Below, one piece after another: positions 10,890 to 22,897 of a DNA stretch of 64,000 nt; the first letter of the stretch is position 1; every line of letters starts with the position of its first letter. The notes under the pieces were generated by a model. That model searched no databases. It was given only the letters and a program-made list of their open reading frames with translations, and was not told the origin of the DNA. Source of the DNA: Diplocarpon mali (Eukaryota; Ascomycota; Leotiomycetes; Helotiales; Drepanopezizaceae); assembly GCA_024741835.1 (NCBI GenBank), contig JAENRP010000014.1, positions 228,921 through 292,920 of the forward strand, read 5' to 3'. The position numbers were made by a program, and so were the translations under genes.

Positions 10890-13368
10890 TCACCATGAGG
10901 GCTTCGGTTCCAGTGCATGTCGGTCTGATACAAATACTCGAGGGATCTCCAAAAGCTTAAATCCGGCTTCCTCAAGCCTCGAGCCAGAACCCAGCAACGG
11001 TCTGCCTTGCGATGGAAACGGCCAAAACAAGGGGGTGGCCCCTTCAGCAACGGGCCCGATACTGTTCATAGTTTCCGTACTCGCGATGTTTGGGCAGAAG
11101 AGGTTCAACGATAGTGATGAGGAGTGGCACAGTTGTTCGATGTCTGCCAGCCCGTCACCCCAATCCATCTCGAATTCGACTTCCCAATGCGCGATTAGAA
11201 AAAGTATAATACCGAGCGCACGAGTAGCAAAGCTGTGGCAGCTTGACATCTCTCTGAGGCTGGAAATTGATTGTCGGAGGTCCTGTCGTCCTATCCGCTG
11301 ATTGCCAATTTTCACGATGTGGACTATGCTCGAGGCAAGAACAAAGTACGGAACAAAAGACGGGGTGCGTTGGAGCGTATAAAGATCGGAGTAGGACTTG
11401 AGGAGGAGTGAGATGGTTTCTGCGGCTTGGTTACACAAGTCGCGGGGACATACGCTTGAGTCTGTTATGCTGAGCTTGATAAATGGGCGAAAGAGAAAAA
11501 GGATGGCCGAGTGATAATACATACTACGCAGCATATGAGCATCAATAGATCCCCAGATCCGAAAAGAATTGACTTACTGTGCAAAGAGAACGGATGGCGT
11601 GAAATTTGTCCCCAGTCGTAAGGTGTCTGGAATGGCAGCATACCATCTAATGTATGCGGTATAAATTTTGTTCAGATTTCTGCTAGTCACAGGTTTGCCT
11701 GGTGTGTATAGCAAGTACAAAGATCTATGCACAATCTCTGAGAGCTCGCAGAAGGTCTTGTAGACGCTGCGGACATTCGAAGGCTGCTCACAGTTTATCT
11801 CAAGGGGGGCTCCTATCTGGCGTTAGTGCAAAGCGCCTCGTCAAGGGCGGTCCGTGTACCATTATCTGTATATGGGACCCAGGAGGAGGACTCGACATTG
11901 TCAACGATCGGCGGCTTGGTCACCAACCTGGCGTTTCGTGAGAAGTGAGGCAGCCGTCCGATAGCCATGGACCATACCCTAAAGCATATGAGTCACTCCA
12001 GCGATTCTGGAAACTGGGAATACCCACTGGTCTAGCGAGAATGCCCCCCAGAAAGTCGCAGAGCGTACTGCATGGTCGGTCTTGGCATCATCGCTACCTC
12101 CATCCTGAACATCAAAGTGAAGGCCCATCTCAATGGCCAGACGTACAGATTGGCTCGACAGGAAAATACCCCGACTGGACCGCCCGCAGCTTGCCTCGCG
12201 GATAGACATCAATCCTAAAGCCTGTACAGTGGTCACGCTGTGCCAGTCATTTTCCAATTCTAAAAGCCGCTCGGCTTCGGAGAAGAAGGCGTCCCCAGCG
12301 GTATCCTTGTCCTTGGGATCTGTACGAGCTTCGGGCTGATCTGAAAACCTACATCCCACAGCCAAGAGTGCATTGACAACCAACGGCGAACAGTATCTCG
12401 GGTTACCCGCTTTCATGTCTTTCAGGAAGTGTTCTTTGTTCAGTGAAGCCAAAGTCGGGTACTCCCAGCAGAAATAGAGAGACATCAGGTGTTCGACGAA
12501 TGCTCCGTCGTTCGTTACGCTGGTCCAGCCTTCGTTGGAGTTTGGATGAGGTTTATGCGGTCGCTCTTCCATCCCAAAAGTAGACCCCGGAATAATCTCC
12601 TGTCCCTGACCCCTGGCATCTCGGATCATTCTCTGCGAGTCAGGATCCCATTGGGAGTGGTGATGCCACGTTCCACGCAAAGGATCGGGCGTATTACTCT
12701 TGTTGGCGAGAGGCGGGGGCTCGACTTCCCATGCCATCGTCTCACTCTCGTGCTTCGAAGTTGAAGGGTCTAGGTTCAACATGGCCCCTGCACCCCAAGA
12801 TGGCCATGCTGACCCTTCGGGATGATTGTGGCTCTGCGTGGATCTTTCTGCATCACTGGAGTTCATCAATGATAGCGGCGAGCTGATGCTACTCCTCGCC
12901 TTTCTCAGTGGCCCGCCAATAGCCTGGTGGTCGCTCAGGCGAGCGGAGGTTGTGGTGTTGCTTCCCGATAGCGACGAGTGCGAATCTGATTCCAATCTGT
13001 CCACAATATGCTCGAGGGTCTCTCCGCTCCGGAGTTGATCCAACACCTGGCCTGACCCCTCGTTGGAAGCCAAGGCAGCAAGAACTCGCCCACTCTGTTG
13101 CTGTTGCGTCCGCAAGGAGTCGAGTTCGGACCTCATCTGCTCTTTCGACTGGCGGACTGGGAGCTCGTAGTGACAGTCTACGCTCTGGGACACGCATCTC
13201 CCACACGGGATCTGGCCATCGCACTTGAAGCGCATCATCAGCGCCCACCCCACCCAGAGACTCCAGCTACTAACCTACCTTGGCTCGCTTTTTGCGGCAC
13301 TCGGTGCACGCATTGGCCGTGACAATGCCCAGACCGCGACGTCTCTTGGAGTTAATCGAGCTCTCCAT
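10890..13368 (-). CDS. Zn(II)2Cys6 transcription factor with fungal-specific middle domain
   Basis: Five exons (13368-13279, 13223-12028, 11978-11860, 11812-11578, 11523-10890) encode 757 residues. The introns are 55, 49, 47 and 54 bp with matching phases. Intron 3 has a CACTAAC branch site. The binuclear zinc cluster sits at residues 21-46 with spacing Cys-x2-Cys-x6-Cys-x5-Cys-x2-Cys-x6-Cys, and intron 1 falls inside it. The fungal_trans signature includes FWGAFSLDQVWSMAIGRLPH, which is restored only by removing intron 2. It continues with WVPYTDNG and FAHMYYHSAILFLFRPFI, the latter spanning intron 4. The layout resembles NirA/XlnR-type regulators, but the target is unknown. It is divergent from the dienelactone hydrolase at 14463, so that gene is a candidate target. 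Confidence 0.88.
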
Positions 13369-14462
13369 TGTGTGTTATGGCTGGCGCCCAAGAGTCGCTT
13401 TGGTCGATATTAGAGGAGGTCCTATATCCATCTGCAGCCGACCAATTAATCCAAACATCGATGCATACCCCTCCCAGGCAGGAGGAAGAAGCTGTCGCGT
13501 CCGTTGAGGGAGGCTGCTGACTTTCCTGACTGGAACAAAGAAAAAAAGGCTGGATACCAGCAGAGATATTTCTCCGCGAGGTCTAGATAGAAGGTACTTC
13601 TTGCTGGAGTGGAGGCGGGGGGTGTCTCGTGGAAGTGGAAGTGAAAACGTTGTAGTGGGTGCGGTGCGGTGCTGTGCTGTGCCTGGCAATGAAAATGTTC
13701 TGCGGCGGAGCGTCGAAGCAACAGTCCACCTTCGGCATGTTACACGACGCGGAGGCGTGCCATCGCGGACGACGGGCGGGAAGACTGGATGTGAGAGTCA
13801 GGGTTAGTCAATCACCACAAGGTAGTGCGGGTCAACATCTCCGCATACCACATGAATGCGAGACTGATGGGAGGAGGCAATCAGTGAGTCGGTGTTGTTG
13901 CAAGTACCTTGGGCCGTAACGAAGGAGTAGTGAGTAGAGTGTCGAAGATTAGAGTCATGCTATCATTCTCACACGGTAAGTATCTGCATGTATATCACCA
14001 TCACGTGCTAGTCACATGACATGATCAAGTATGGCGACCCTCCAACGAGCTGATTACATGTCCGAGAAGATGAGTCCAGCGGGGAACCGGGAAGAGAGAC
14101 ATCTGTCGCGTGTCCGAGGCATCGCCGGGCTGAGAGATGGACGACTGTGCAGAATAGGATGATCTGTAACTAGTATAACTTGTTGCTCGCCCAAGCAGGG
14201 GCGGCTTGGATGTTTGGCGTCTTATGAGATGGACGCTTCTTGACATCCACATCGACTTGGATTTAGAGAGGATCATGATCAGTATCTAGCCGGGGAGAAG
14301 CAGCACGGGACGAGTTCCGGGAGGCCTACACGGCCTAAACCACATCCGTCCCCCTTACCCGAACCTGTCGAAGGGTAGCTCCGTCATCTCTTAGCTCGGT
14401 GCATCGCGGAGAATTCTGATTTCGAACATCAACGTCAGGCCTCCTCTCGAAGCATCTCAGCC
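13369..14462. promoter_or_regulatory. Divergent intergenic region, Zn2Cys6 factor / dienelactone hydrolase
   Basis: This 1.1-kb spacer holds both promoters. An E-box CACGTG is at 14002-14007, with a nearby TCACATGAC at about 14011-14019. No coding frame in it is convincing. Confidence 0.45.
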
Positions 14463-15939
14463 ATGGCTTCAGCACCGCAAGAACCAGGTCTCTCCTGGCC
14501 TTCCGCAAAGCCAATTGCCCTGAACAGCGCCGTCACCATTCAGCCTCCACTATCGCGACGCGGCCAAGGTCCAGGACTCCTACTCATCGTCCCGAAAGAC
14601 TATGCAGTTCGTGACCTCGCCAACGCCAGCAAGACTCTAGATCCCGAACCGCTGCAGAAATGGGCCGAAGAGGGGTTCGCAGTGGCCCAGGTGACGGTGG
14701 AGACAAGAAGCGGCGAGAAGCTCTTGGGGAGTGCGGACTGTGACACGGCCGTCGAAGCACTTGCGGAGCTGCCGCAATGCACTCTGAACAATGAGGTGGG
14801 AGTGATCAGTAGGTGTCTAGCCTCCTAGCAACAGTAGCCGGGTTGGCAAAGCCTCGTCTGTGATCAGCGTCTTAGGGTGCGTTGCCGGCGCTTCATTGCG
14901 GGTTGAAAATCGCGACTGACGCTCGAAAGTCTATGGCTTCAGTAGCCCGACTGGCCCGACCAAAGAAGTCTGGAATTGGCTGGGCAGATCATGGCTCGCG
15001 TCTGCCGTCGTCGCCTTCGCCAATGAACTGGGCTCCGATGCTCCAGTTGCTCCTTTGATGGTGCATAGCACTTGTCAACTGGCGTGTCTTCAAAAACCAG
15101 ACATTCTTCACACATACGACGCAGCGGCGTCGACCAATTTCGTTCTGCCCGGCCATCCTCACTATGAAGCTGGACCTGCAGGAGTGGCTCACAGCCGCAG
15201 CTTGGGATTTCTCAAGAAGCACCTCGGGGGTCCGCACTTTGACCTCGAAGCGATCTGGGACGAGCACTGCCTCTTCGAGTTTGGAGAAAGGAGTGTAGAC
15301 AAGACCATGGCAACCATGGTCGAGGAACCGTACGTCAATCACGTACCGACTGTAAGTTTCCTCCCACCGTTCCATCCTCAAATATCGCAGGCTCACTAGC
15401 GCAGATGACCGGCGGCGTCGGTAGAGCTGCCTTGACAGACTTCTACCGCCACCACTTCATCTTCAACAATCCAGAGGATACGCGACTCGAACTGCTTAGT
15501 CGCACGACTGGCGTCGACCGTGTCATCGACGAGTTCATCTTCAGCTTCACCCACGATAGAGTCATCGATTGGCTGCACGTCCCTCCCCACCTCCCCACCA
15601 CCCGACTAACACGGTAGAATCAGCATCCCTGGCGTCCCTCCGACGCAGAAGCACGTCCGCATCCCCTTCACATCCATCGTCAATATCCGCGGCGACCGCC
15701 TGTACCACGAACACATCTCCTGGGACCAGGCTTCTGTTCTGCGGCAGCTAGGCCTGCTCCCGGAATACCTCCCCTACCCGTACCCTCTCCCAGACGGGAG
15801 AGCGCCGGCCCTGGGAAAGCGGTTCGAGTACCGCGTCCCAGCGGCTGGGACCGAGATCGCGACGAAGCTCGTCGACGAGAACTCGGTGCCTAGTAATAAG
15901 ATGCTGGGCTTTGAGATCAGGGAGGTGAATGATGTGTGA
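14463..15939 (+). CDS. Dienelactone hydrolase-like / SnoaL-like fusion protein
   Basis: Four exons (14463-14808, 14930-15351, 15405-15574, 15624-15939) encode 417 residues. The N-terminal half resembles fungal dienelactone hydrolase (carboxymethylenebutenolidase) family proteins. Landmarks are GVIIYGFSS after intron 1, DLEAIWDEHCLFEF and MVEEPYVNHVPT. The second half is a SnoaL/NTF2-like fold, seen in GGVGRAALTDFYRHHFIF and RGDRLYHEHISWDQASVLRQL. Introns 1 and 2 are canonical (121 and 53 bp). Intron 3 (15575-15623) makes sense only as a GC-AG intron: GCACGT donor, CTAAC branch site, and TCAG acceptor, joining IDWL to IPGVPPT. I do not see the usual nucleophile Cys motif of bacterial enzymes, so the substrate is uncertain. 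It probably acts in the cytosol, since no signal peptide is evident. Confidence 0.82.
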
Positions 15940-16269
15940 TGACCTCCGTGTCGGCGGAAATGGATTAGAACAAGGTGAGTTAATCTCCCCGAACTCTTCT
16001 AGTATTGACAAACGATAGGGAGAAGTGCAAGGTATTAAGCTAAAATTGTGACATCCACGCTAATCTAACCCTTGATTCTCGGTCATCTGCCGAGTCGGTG
16101 CAAGTTTTTGTCAACAAACCAACGTCCCGTTGTGCCAACAAGAATTCTGTTATCACTCACATTTCACACAATTTGAGACTCAAGGTCACGTAAGCTAACG
16201 ATCAACATGTATCATGAGATCCTAATCCAAGAAGCACAAATTATACACCCTTTCCAGACCTTCCCAACT
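15940..16269. other. Short convergent intergenic region
   Basis: A 330-bp spacer between the hydrolase (+) and the Arg/Ser-rich gene (-). It presumably holds both 3' ends. Nothing else was recognised. Confidence 0.5.
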
Positions 16270-17306
16270 TCACCGCTCCCTAGTAGACCGATACCTGCTC
16301 GGTCTTTCCATCTGCTCATACTTCTCCTGGGCACTAGCAGCTGGCGGCGGCCTCGGCGCCCTCGCCACCCTACATCTGCTCGAACTCGATGCCTGCTCCT
16401 GGGTAACATACCGCCAGCAGCTGCGCTTCTCCTCCGCCTCGCTCCTCGGCCTATGTACCCGTTCTCGCGACGGTTCAGGCGAGCGCGGATGCCGGTACCA
16501 GGGCGCGGACGCGTACCGCGGAGCACCTGGCTCGGGATAAGGAGAAGTGCGAGGAGGGGGAGAGTGGTATCTGCCCGCACTGCGTACAGGCCTCGAAGAC
16601 GACGCGCGCCGCTGCAGGAACGGAGCACGGCAGCTCTCCCGAGGCCGAGGCGGAGAGGGCGCTCGACTCCTGACTCTCTCTCGATGTCGCGGGGACGCGG
16701 CGCGATAGCGCGGCCCGGCTGCTGGCTCCTCTTCTGGGAAGCTCCTGGATCTCGGGGGGTCCCTGGCGTATTTCTCTGAGCGCGGCGAAGCTGGGTCCGC
16801 GCGACCGGTGATGTGCTGCGCAGCGTGAGCGCTGAACTCTCGATCCACGCTCGCGGCGGCGCGGTTCGGGTGGCCGCTCTGGTCCACGAGATATGCGATC
16901 AGCCTCTCCCTCGTGACCGATGAGGAGAAGCCGTTCCATCGCATCAGCCTGATGGGTACTGCCCGGGCTCTTCGTTGTCGTAGGTGTAGGGCCCACTCCT
17001 GGTGTCGGTCGTGGCTTGGTGCTCCACCGGGGACTCGGGGCGGGGTGTTGAGCAGCTGTTTGGTGCGGAGCGGGAGTAGAATGTGGTTTCTGAGGAGGGG
17101 GATCGCGGGGGTGAGTGCGCGTAGGAAACCGCGTAGGCATCCGAGCGGTATGCAGGAGGCCGGCCTCGTCGTCTCGAGTCTTCCTCGTACCAGGTTCTGC
17201 TGGGTGGGAGTAGGCCCCGGTAGGCTGCGCCTTGGTCTGGTGGCTGGTTGAAGTAGTGATCATGGTAAGACATGATGGCTGCAGTAGCTGGCGGGCTCGT
17301 ATACAT
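16270..17306 (-). CDS. Arg/Ser/Pro-rich low-complexity hypothetical protein
   Basis: I predict two exons (17306-16960 and 16909-16270), 328 residues. The first open frame ends just where the second begins. A GTACCC donor and a GAG acceptor in the right phase join them; an acceptor 6 bp further on would fit equally well. The start is the ATG at 17306, with a second Met 11 residues later. The N-terminus is Tyr- and Gln-rich (MSYHDHYFNQPPDQ). The rest is dominated by RS, SP and RP dipeptides, such as SPPRPRESCRAP. There are no membrane segments or known domains. Such composition occurs in disordered nuclear or RNA-associated proteins, but no function can be assigned. The sequence is GC-rich with competing open frames, so the model is tentative. 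Confidence 0.4.
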
Positions 17307-17878
17307 GCAAGAGGCTGGAGTAAAAAGGAAGAGACGGCGCCTGGGAACTTGAATGCATGAAGGGAACCCGTGCTCGAGTCAGAGTATCTGGAGGGGAGTA
17401 CGTGGAGGGCAAGGCGAATTGGCTTTACGTTCGAACCGGATGCTTTGTCTGAGGTTCGGCTCGAGGTGAACGGAAGGAATATTCTGCGATACAAAGAAGG
17501 CCTCTCTTGGCTAGAGAATGTCACTGTCATCTCGCCACCGAATAGAAAGCACGCCCACGTTGACTAAAGCATGTCATCGCAGCCTCCTCCAGAACAAGTC
17601 GAGAGAGGGTTTCAACTGACGAAGAACGTCACTGTCATCTCGTCAGAGGAAAAGAGAAGAACCAGACACAATTATGACACATCCACGCTGGGCCGAAATG
17701 GGGGGCGAGCGAGAAGGTTCGTATACATGAGGCTTTGCGTGAATCCCGCCAGCCGTCCTTGGACATCGCCCGCCCTCTGTCGCGTGGAGACCGAGCTCAT
17801 CAGAGGGCGTTTGGCGCCAGGCTGCTTGGGCAGGAGGGTTTTCTTTGTTGACGCTGGCCCAGCTGATAGTAGCTGTAC

Positions 17879-17945
<67 letters not shown>

Positions 17946-18289
17946 GTGTGTGTGTGAGAGAGAGAGAGAGGAAGAGGAGAACTTCTTAGCACAGGCAGGT
18001 GTTGTCATTCCGACGCGAATGGCTTCATCCGAGGTCATCTGGTATCGTTGCGGGGCCACTCTCACGCTGGCCTGGTGGCGAGTGTCAACCTGTCGGCAGG
18101 CCCATCGAGCGTCGGGGTATTGGCCCGTGATGGGCGCAGCGTCGGGCTTGGTCTCCGATGCTTCTTAGGTCGACGAGGCTTTTCTCTTTAGGTCGATCAC
18201 GCTCGTTCCAGTGGCGCTGTTTTCGGGGTATGAATGTTGGCTGATCTTGATCCAGCTCGAGTCGGCTCTCGACCGGGTCTGAGGAGGGC
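17307..18289. other. Intergenic region with a long microsatellite
   Basis: A near repeat AGAAYGTCACTGTCATCTCG occurs at about 17515 and 17623. A microsatellite at 17883-17970 separates the two low-complexity genes. No further coding sequence was recognised. Confidence 0.5.
17883..17970. repeat. Compound (CT)n-(TG)n-(GA)n microsatellite
   Basis: About 61 bp of CT dinucleotide, then a short TG run, then a GA run. The CT and GA arms are complementary and could fold into a hairpin. Confidence 0.95.
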
Positions 18290-18952
18290 TCAGCCAAAGA
18301 CGTCCTGTGGCGAAGGATGCTGGACCGTGAGGAAATCGCTTCCGGAACGCACATGGCGCTTGCTGACCTTGGGTTGCCGGTACCCTGGAGCGGGCTGCCT
18401 GTAGGAGGCTTCTCGATTCTGGATGGCCATCGGCTGTTTGTCCTCCAGCGCGGGTTGCTTGGAGGCGCGCTTCTGTTCTTGGGCTACAGCTGTGGGAGTG
18501 ATGTACCGGGTTGGGTGAAACTGTGGTACTGGACGGCGCCTGGCTTCTTGGTATGAGGGAGGAGGACTCGCCTCCGGACTGAACTCCTCGTCAACCCACG
18601 CACCGGGTACCGGATGGCCGACGTCGTGCCTGCGGTGGGTTGGGGGGGGCTTGGGGGGTTTTGGAACGGTCCGACGGGTCGTCATTGGCGTGGTAGTTGG
18701 CGAAGGTGTTCTTGTGGCTGACGCAAGTTTCTGGCCTCTGGCGTGACTGCACGGATGTAAATAATCTCGCGATGCTGGCCATGAGGAGAGGAGGCGAGGG
18801 GCGAGGGGCGAGGGGCGAGGGGCCGTTGTTCTATTCCTCTTGACTTACCCGAAATCTCTGCTTGACGAACTGTCATAACGGTATGTGCGTGCCTGATAAA
18901 CCGTTTTCTTGCTGGAGCCGAAGACGCCGACGAAGAGGAGACCGACACACAT
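18290..18952 (-). CDS. Small Pro-rich protein with N-terminal hydrophobic segment and PPxY motif
   Basis: Two exons (18952-18849, 18746-18290) encode 186 residues. The intron (102 bp) has a perfect GTAAGT donor and a GTGCAG acceptor in phase 2. The start ATG lies in a good Kozak-like context (GCCGCCATCATG), with a stop in frame just upstream. The protein begins MCVGLLFVGVFGSSKKT, a short hydrophobic stretch followed by basic residues that could be a membrane anchor. The rest is Pro/Arg/Gln-rich and contains PPPSYQEA, a PPxY-type motif of the kind bound by WW domains of Nedd4/Rsp5 ligases. A G-rich 7-bp tandem repeat lies in the intron at about 18793-18823. No family was recognised. A further upstream exon cannot be excluded. 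Confidence 0.5.
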
Positions 18953-20014
18953 GATGGCGGCTGGTCGTGGATGTTACCGTGTGAGATGGCTAGATGAGGC
19001 ACGGAAGTCCCTCTCTCTCCCGTGAAGAGATCGTATGTATCGAGTGGGAAGAGCAAGTTGGAAACTGGGGTGAGGGGCGGGGAATATATAAAGGCGCTGG
19101 AAAGCCTCGGAGTCTCGTCATGAAGCAGAGGTCAGGGTTGTGAGCCGTGCAAGACCAGTGCTGGTATCCTGCACGCGGGTCTACTTGCAAAATGACGTGT
19201 CGGGGTACGGTGCTAAAATCTACTATGTTAGGTTGGCGTTCAGGCTAGACTTCGCCCAGTGGGTAACTAGCAGCCCGAGTGTCCCTGGAATGATACGTGA
19301 TTAGAATACTAAGCATACATGGTCGGTAAGCTTCGTTGTCCTGACTTGACTCGGGATACACCAGCGGCCTCGCCGTCGTCGGTTTCAAATCTGGAAGATA
19401 TGGACGGTGCCAGTCGTATCAGCGTGGGAACCGGCAAGGCCGTTGGTGAGGACAGACCATTCACTTGGTTTCTGCGAGTCGCACTTGTTGCTCTTCGATA
19501 TGGTGTTCTCGGGTAGTCAGACTAGATAGAAGTAAGCATCCGCCTCGGAGATACGGCGGGACAGATGACGGCATTCTCGGAGCATCCAAAAGCTCGTCGT
19601 CAGTACCGTGAGCGGCGATGGCCGGGGGTTATCGGATGCGTTGCTTGCGGTAGGCAGACGTGCTTTTTTTCCGTTGTACCGGGGGTTGTGACTTGACGTG
19701 CTCGAGAGATGAGCTTTCGTTCGCGGTCCGGCACAGATGCAGCTTCGTGATTGAGAAGTGTTCCGGGTCTGAGGTGGTTTGGCACGAGCTCGGGTCTTGG
19801 CTTCGGCGATTCGAAGAGATATCAAGTTGGCAGACACTTGTTGACAAAATCGCGGTACTGCTGAGCCACTGATGATTCTGCCCGCTTAATCTGCTACTCC
19901 TGGCTGCAGCGGGGGGACCGCCGACGTCACGAGGAATTTCATCTATCAAAGAGACACGTAGCGCGGCCATTCTATTCCTGTACTGGGGCCTCATCCCGCG
20001 CTTCTTCCCTTCAA
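18953..20014. other. Intergenic, no supported gene
   Basis: A TATA-like element lies at about 19083-19090, upstream of the small Pro-rich gene. Only short overlapping open frames are present. Confidence 0.45.
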
Positions 20015-20616
20015 TCAATGAGCAAAAAGGCTTCTCGAAATCTCGAAGTCCTTGGTTCTGGCTGGAGCAAGCGAAATTGCCTCTTGGGCCGGTGTATCGG
20101 GGTTTTGGAAGAAGCCGCGGCTACTATCCACGATCTTATCGGAGCCAGAGAGAAGAACCTCGCTGTCATTGCCGATGTCTCGAAGAAAAAGCAAGTCGGC
20201 CGTGCTTTCGTTCAAATCGGTGCCAAGTTCGGGAGAAAGCTCGAAAGTCTCATTCAGGATCCTCATCCAGAACGCGGGATCCTGTTAAGGAGGTCGACCA
20301 AATGGGACTGAAACTATGGATGAAGAGTAGACGGTCTTCGACAGCGATTTTCTTGGTGTTTGCTTTGTTGAAACTGATTTCGTCGCCAAAACTGCCACCG
20401 ATGTAATCAGTGTTGATTTCTCAAGTACCATCACCCCTTGACTCCGCAACCCGGTTTCTCGTCGTGCGGCGAAACCAAGCTGGCAGGATCGGCCATCACG
20501 ACTGTGTCCCGGACGGGAATCCTGCCATGCAGATAGTCAATCTGCATCCGACACAGTTCGACGAGACAGACATGACTTCCAAAGACAACTTGGGTTGGTA
20601 TGAGGACACGTCGCAC
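20015..20616 (-). pseudogene. Decayed coding remnant, family not recognised
   Basis: Three protein-like segments follow one another on the minus strand in different frames. They are about 20616-20431 (contains PTQVVFGSHVCLVELCRMQI), about 20406-20287 (contains GDEISFNKANTKKIAVEDRL), and 20283-20015 (contains DPAFWMRILNETFELSPELG). The third-position composition looks coding, but a stop and frame changes separate the parts without good splice sites. It could be a real multi-exon gene that I cannot resolve. Confidence 0.3.
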
Positions 20617-21191
20617 ATTGACGATGGCCAGCTTTTAGACTCCAGAAACCACCTTACACAGTGCTAACACGTGTAGCTGAGTTTGCAGGCGAGTTTGGAG
20701 TTTGGGCTACGAGTCCCGAGGCAAAATTTCTGGAATGAACGTTTCGTAATCTTCCGATCAATTGGGATTTCCACGAGCAAATGACTGATGCGAAGAAATC
20801 GAAGCACGGATTTTTAAGGTTTTCTCCTTCGAATGCCAGATAGCCAGGAGTCAGTCACAGTATACGTGTAGTTTATTCATGGCTAGCGCTTCTTGTTCCC
20901 TCGGCTCAGCAATGAAGTCTTTGGTGGGTGGAAGCCTCCGCCTCTCACCGAGTCGAACTCGACGAGAGAAGAACAAGCGAGATTCAAAACCCCGAAAGTA
21001 GAGAGATAGAACGAGCAGTGATGTTGTGAAGCCACTCGGCAAAGATGTTTTAAGCGAGACCGCCCGTGCGTTTGGTCACCTCATGGGAGGGAACAATCCC
21101 CACCTATGGCCCAGGAGAAAAACTGATATAGTTCATCGTACAGCATCCGCTGCAGAATATCGTGCCGCTGAACTAATCCCACCACCATTAA
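20617..21191. other. Intergenic, downstream of MFS permease 1
   Basis: No coding signal was recognised. It presumably includes the 3' UTR of the minus-strand permease. Confidence 0.45.
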
Positions 21192-22897
21192 TCAATAGAC
21201 ATACCGAAAGTAAGGATTCTGAAGAATCATTCGTCAACTCTCCCAACATAGTCAACGACCAGACGCTTACCTCGAAATCAGTGAGATCGTTGCCAGCCTC
21301 CTCGACAGCGTCAAACTCCGCATTGCTGCCAGCAGGTGCGGCGGCCTCCCTCTTTTTGTTACGGGATTCTAACAGGAATCTCAGATACAAGGCAATTACG
21401 ACTTGGGCGACCGAACATGCTAGGATGACTTTGCAGCCGGTAGGATATCGCGGAGATTCCTTCGCGATGAATGCGTGTGGGCCTATAATGTTCCCGACGC
21501 AGTAAGTCATGAAGACTATGGCGACTCCGGTTGTACGTTTGGTATAGCCTCCGAGATTGGTGGCGGGCATTTGTAAAGCTAGAACCAGAGACGTAACGAA
21601 AGCACCACTGATGTAGTATCTACCCGCTGAAGTTAGCCAGTTGGACGGAAGCATTGGGGCTGGAAAGGCCGCTTACCCAAAGAGCACGCCGATCTTCTCC
21701 TGCTGAGTATCACGGCTCATCTTCCATATCAGAGAGCTACCGACAATGGTCGGGAGTAGATACATCATCATGACAAGAGTGCGTATATTCTTGAAGCGTG
21801 AGGCCAGATACGTCCCACTCAGGATCCAGAATACTTGAAAAGCTCCCTGTGGAATACCGAGGGCTGTGGTGAGCAGAGGCTTCTCCACCAAGCCCTTGAT
21901 GATGAGCTTGCCAAAGTTGGCAATGCCGCCATTTATAACCTCGTTCAGCAGCATGTAGAGTGCAAGGAGCCAGACTTGAGGATCTAGGAGCGCTTCCTTG
22001 ATCTGGTACCATTTAATTGTTCTGTTGAGGACACCGGTTCGTCCCAATTTGGCACGTCCGATCAGAGCAGCTTTGTCTTGAGAGCCGAAACGCTTTGCGG
22101 AAACAATACTGTCTGGCATGAGCCATAAGATCAAGCAACCCCAGAGGACCGTGACGCCACCGCAGACGAGGAAAATTGTCTTCCACACCGGGAAGGAATC
22201 GATCTGGCCGATGCCATAGGTAACGATGCCTCCAATCATGGAGCCGACGCCGTTACAGCTGTAGAATATGCCTGCGCGGAGGGGCTGTTCTTGACGTGTA
22301 TACCTGTGAATAGCTTAGCCTCCAGGAGGTGCATCTCAGGGGTGTTGCTCACCACATGCCAACAATCATCATAAAGCAAGGCGTAATTGGAGCTTCGAAA
22401 ACACCCAGCAGGAAACGGCAGATAGCGAGACCTGTGAAGCTGCTGCAAGACGCCGTGATCATCAGGATGCTGCCCCACGAGACCACACATCCACCGACGA
22501 CCTTAGCCATCAGCGTTTTCTGTGCCAGATATGACCACGGGTATTCGGCAAACAGATAGGCAAAGTAAAAGATGCTACCAAGCCAAGAGTATTGGTCCAG
22601 GGTGGTTTTGGTATCTGTCAATAGGTCGAAGACAGCAGAGTACGCCAGGGCCGACTTATCGATGTACTGAAGCACATAGGTCCCGGCTAGCAAGGGCAGT
22701 AAAACCAGATCGACTCTTCGCACCAACTTTCTGTTGAGATTCTTGTCGGCCAGCAGTCCCTGAACATATTCCGGGCTGAAGTTGTTGTCGCGAAGAAAGA
22801 TATCAGCTTCGTCTAACTTGGAGACCTCCCCCACACTAGACTCATCCACTTTTGGATCAGATGGCGTTCTTTCCAATTTCTCCTTCGACTGAGCCAT
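21192..22897 (-). CDS. MFS permease, Dal5-like anion:cation symporter family
   Basis: Four exons (22897-22353, 22303-21677, 21619-21271, 21218-21192) encode 515 residues. The introns are 49, 57 and 52 bp with agreeing phases. The last exon is only 27 bp and supplies the conserved tail NPYFRYVY. The start is the ATG giving MAQSKEKLERTP; an in-frame TTG just upstream is not used. About twelve membrane helices can be read. The first helix region has LLPLLAGTYVLQYIDKSALAY, and a later loop has CRFLLGVFEAPITPCFMMIV. Both are typical of fungal allantoate, nicotinate or vitamin permeases. The substrate is not predictable. It should act at the plasma membrane as a proton symporter for a small organic anion. 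The next permease on the same strand belongs to the same superfamily branch but is not a close duplicate. Confidence 0.9.

Noticed and set aside
16475..17530. 351-codon alternative frame over the Arg/Ser-rich gene
   Set aside because: It competes with the two-exon model, begins outside a plausible start context, and lacks the coherent Tyr/Gln-rich N-terminus. Kept only as an uncertainty.
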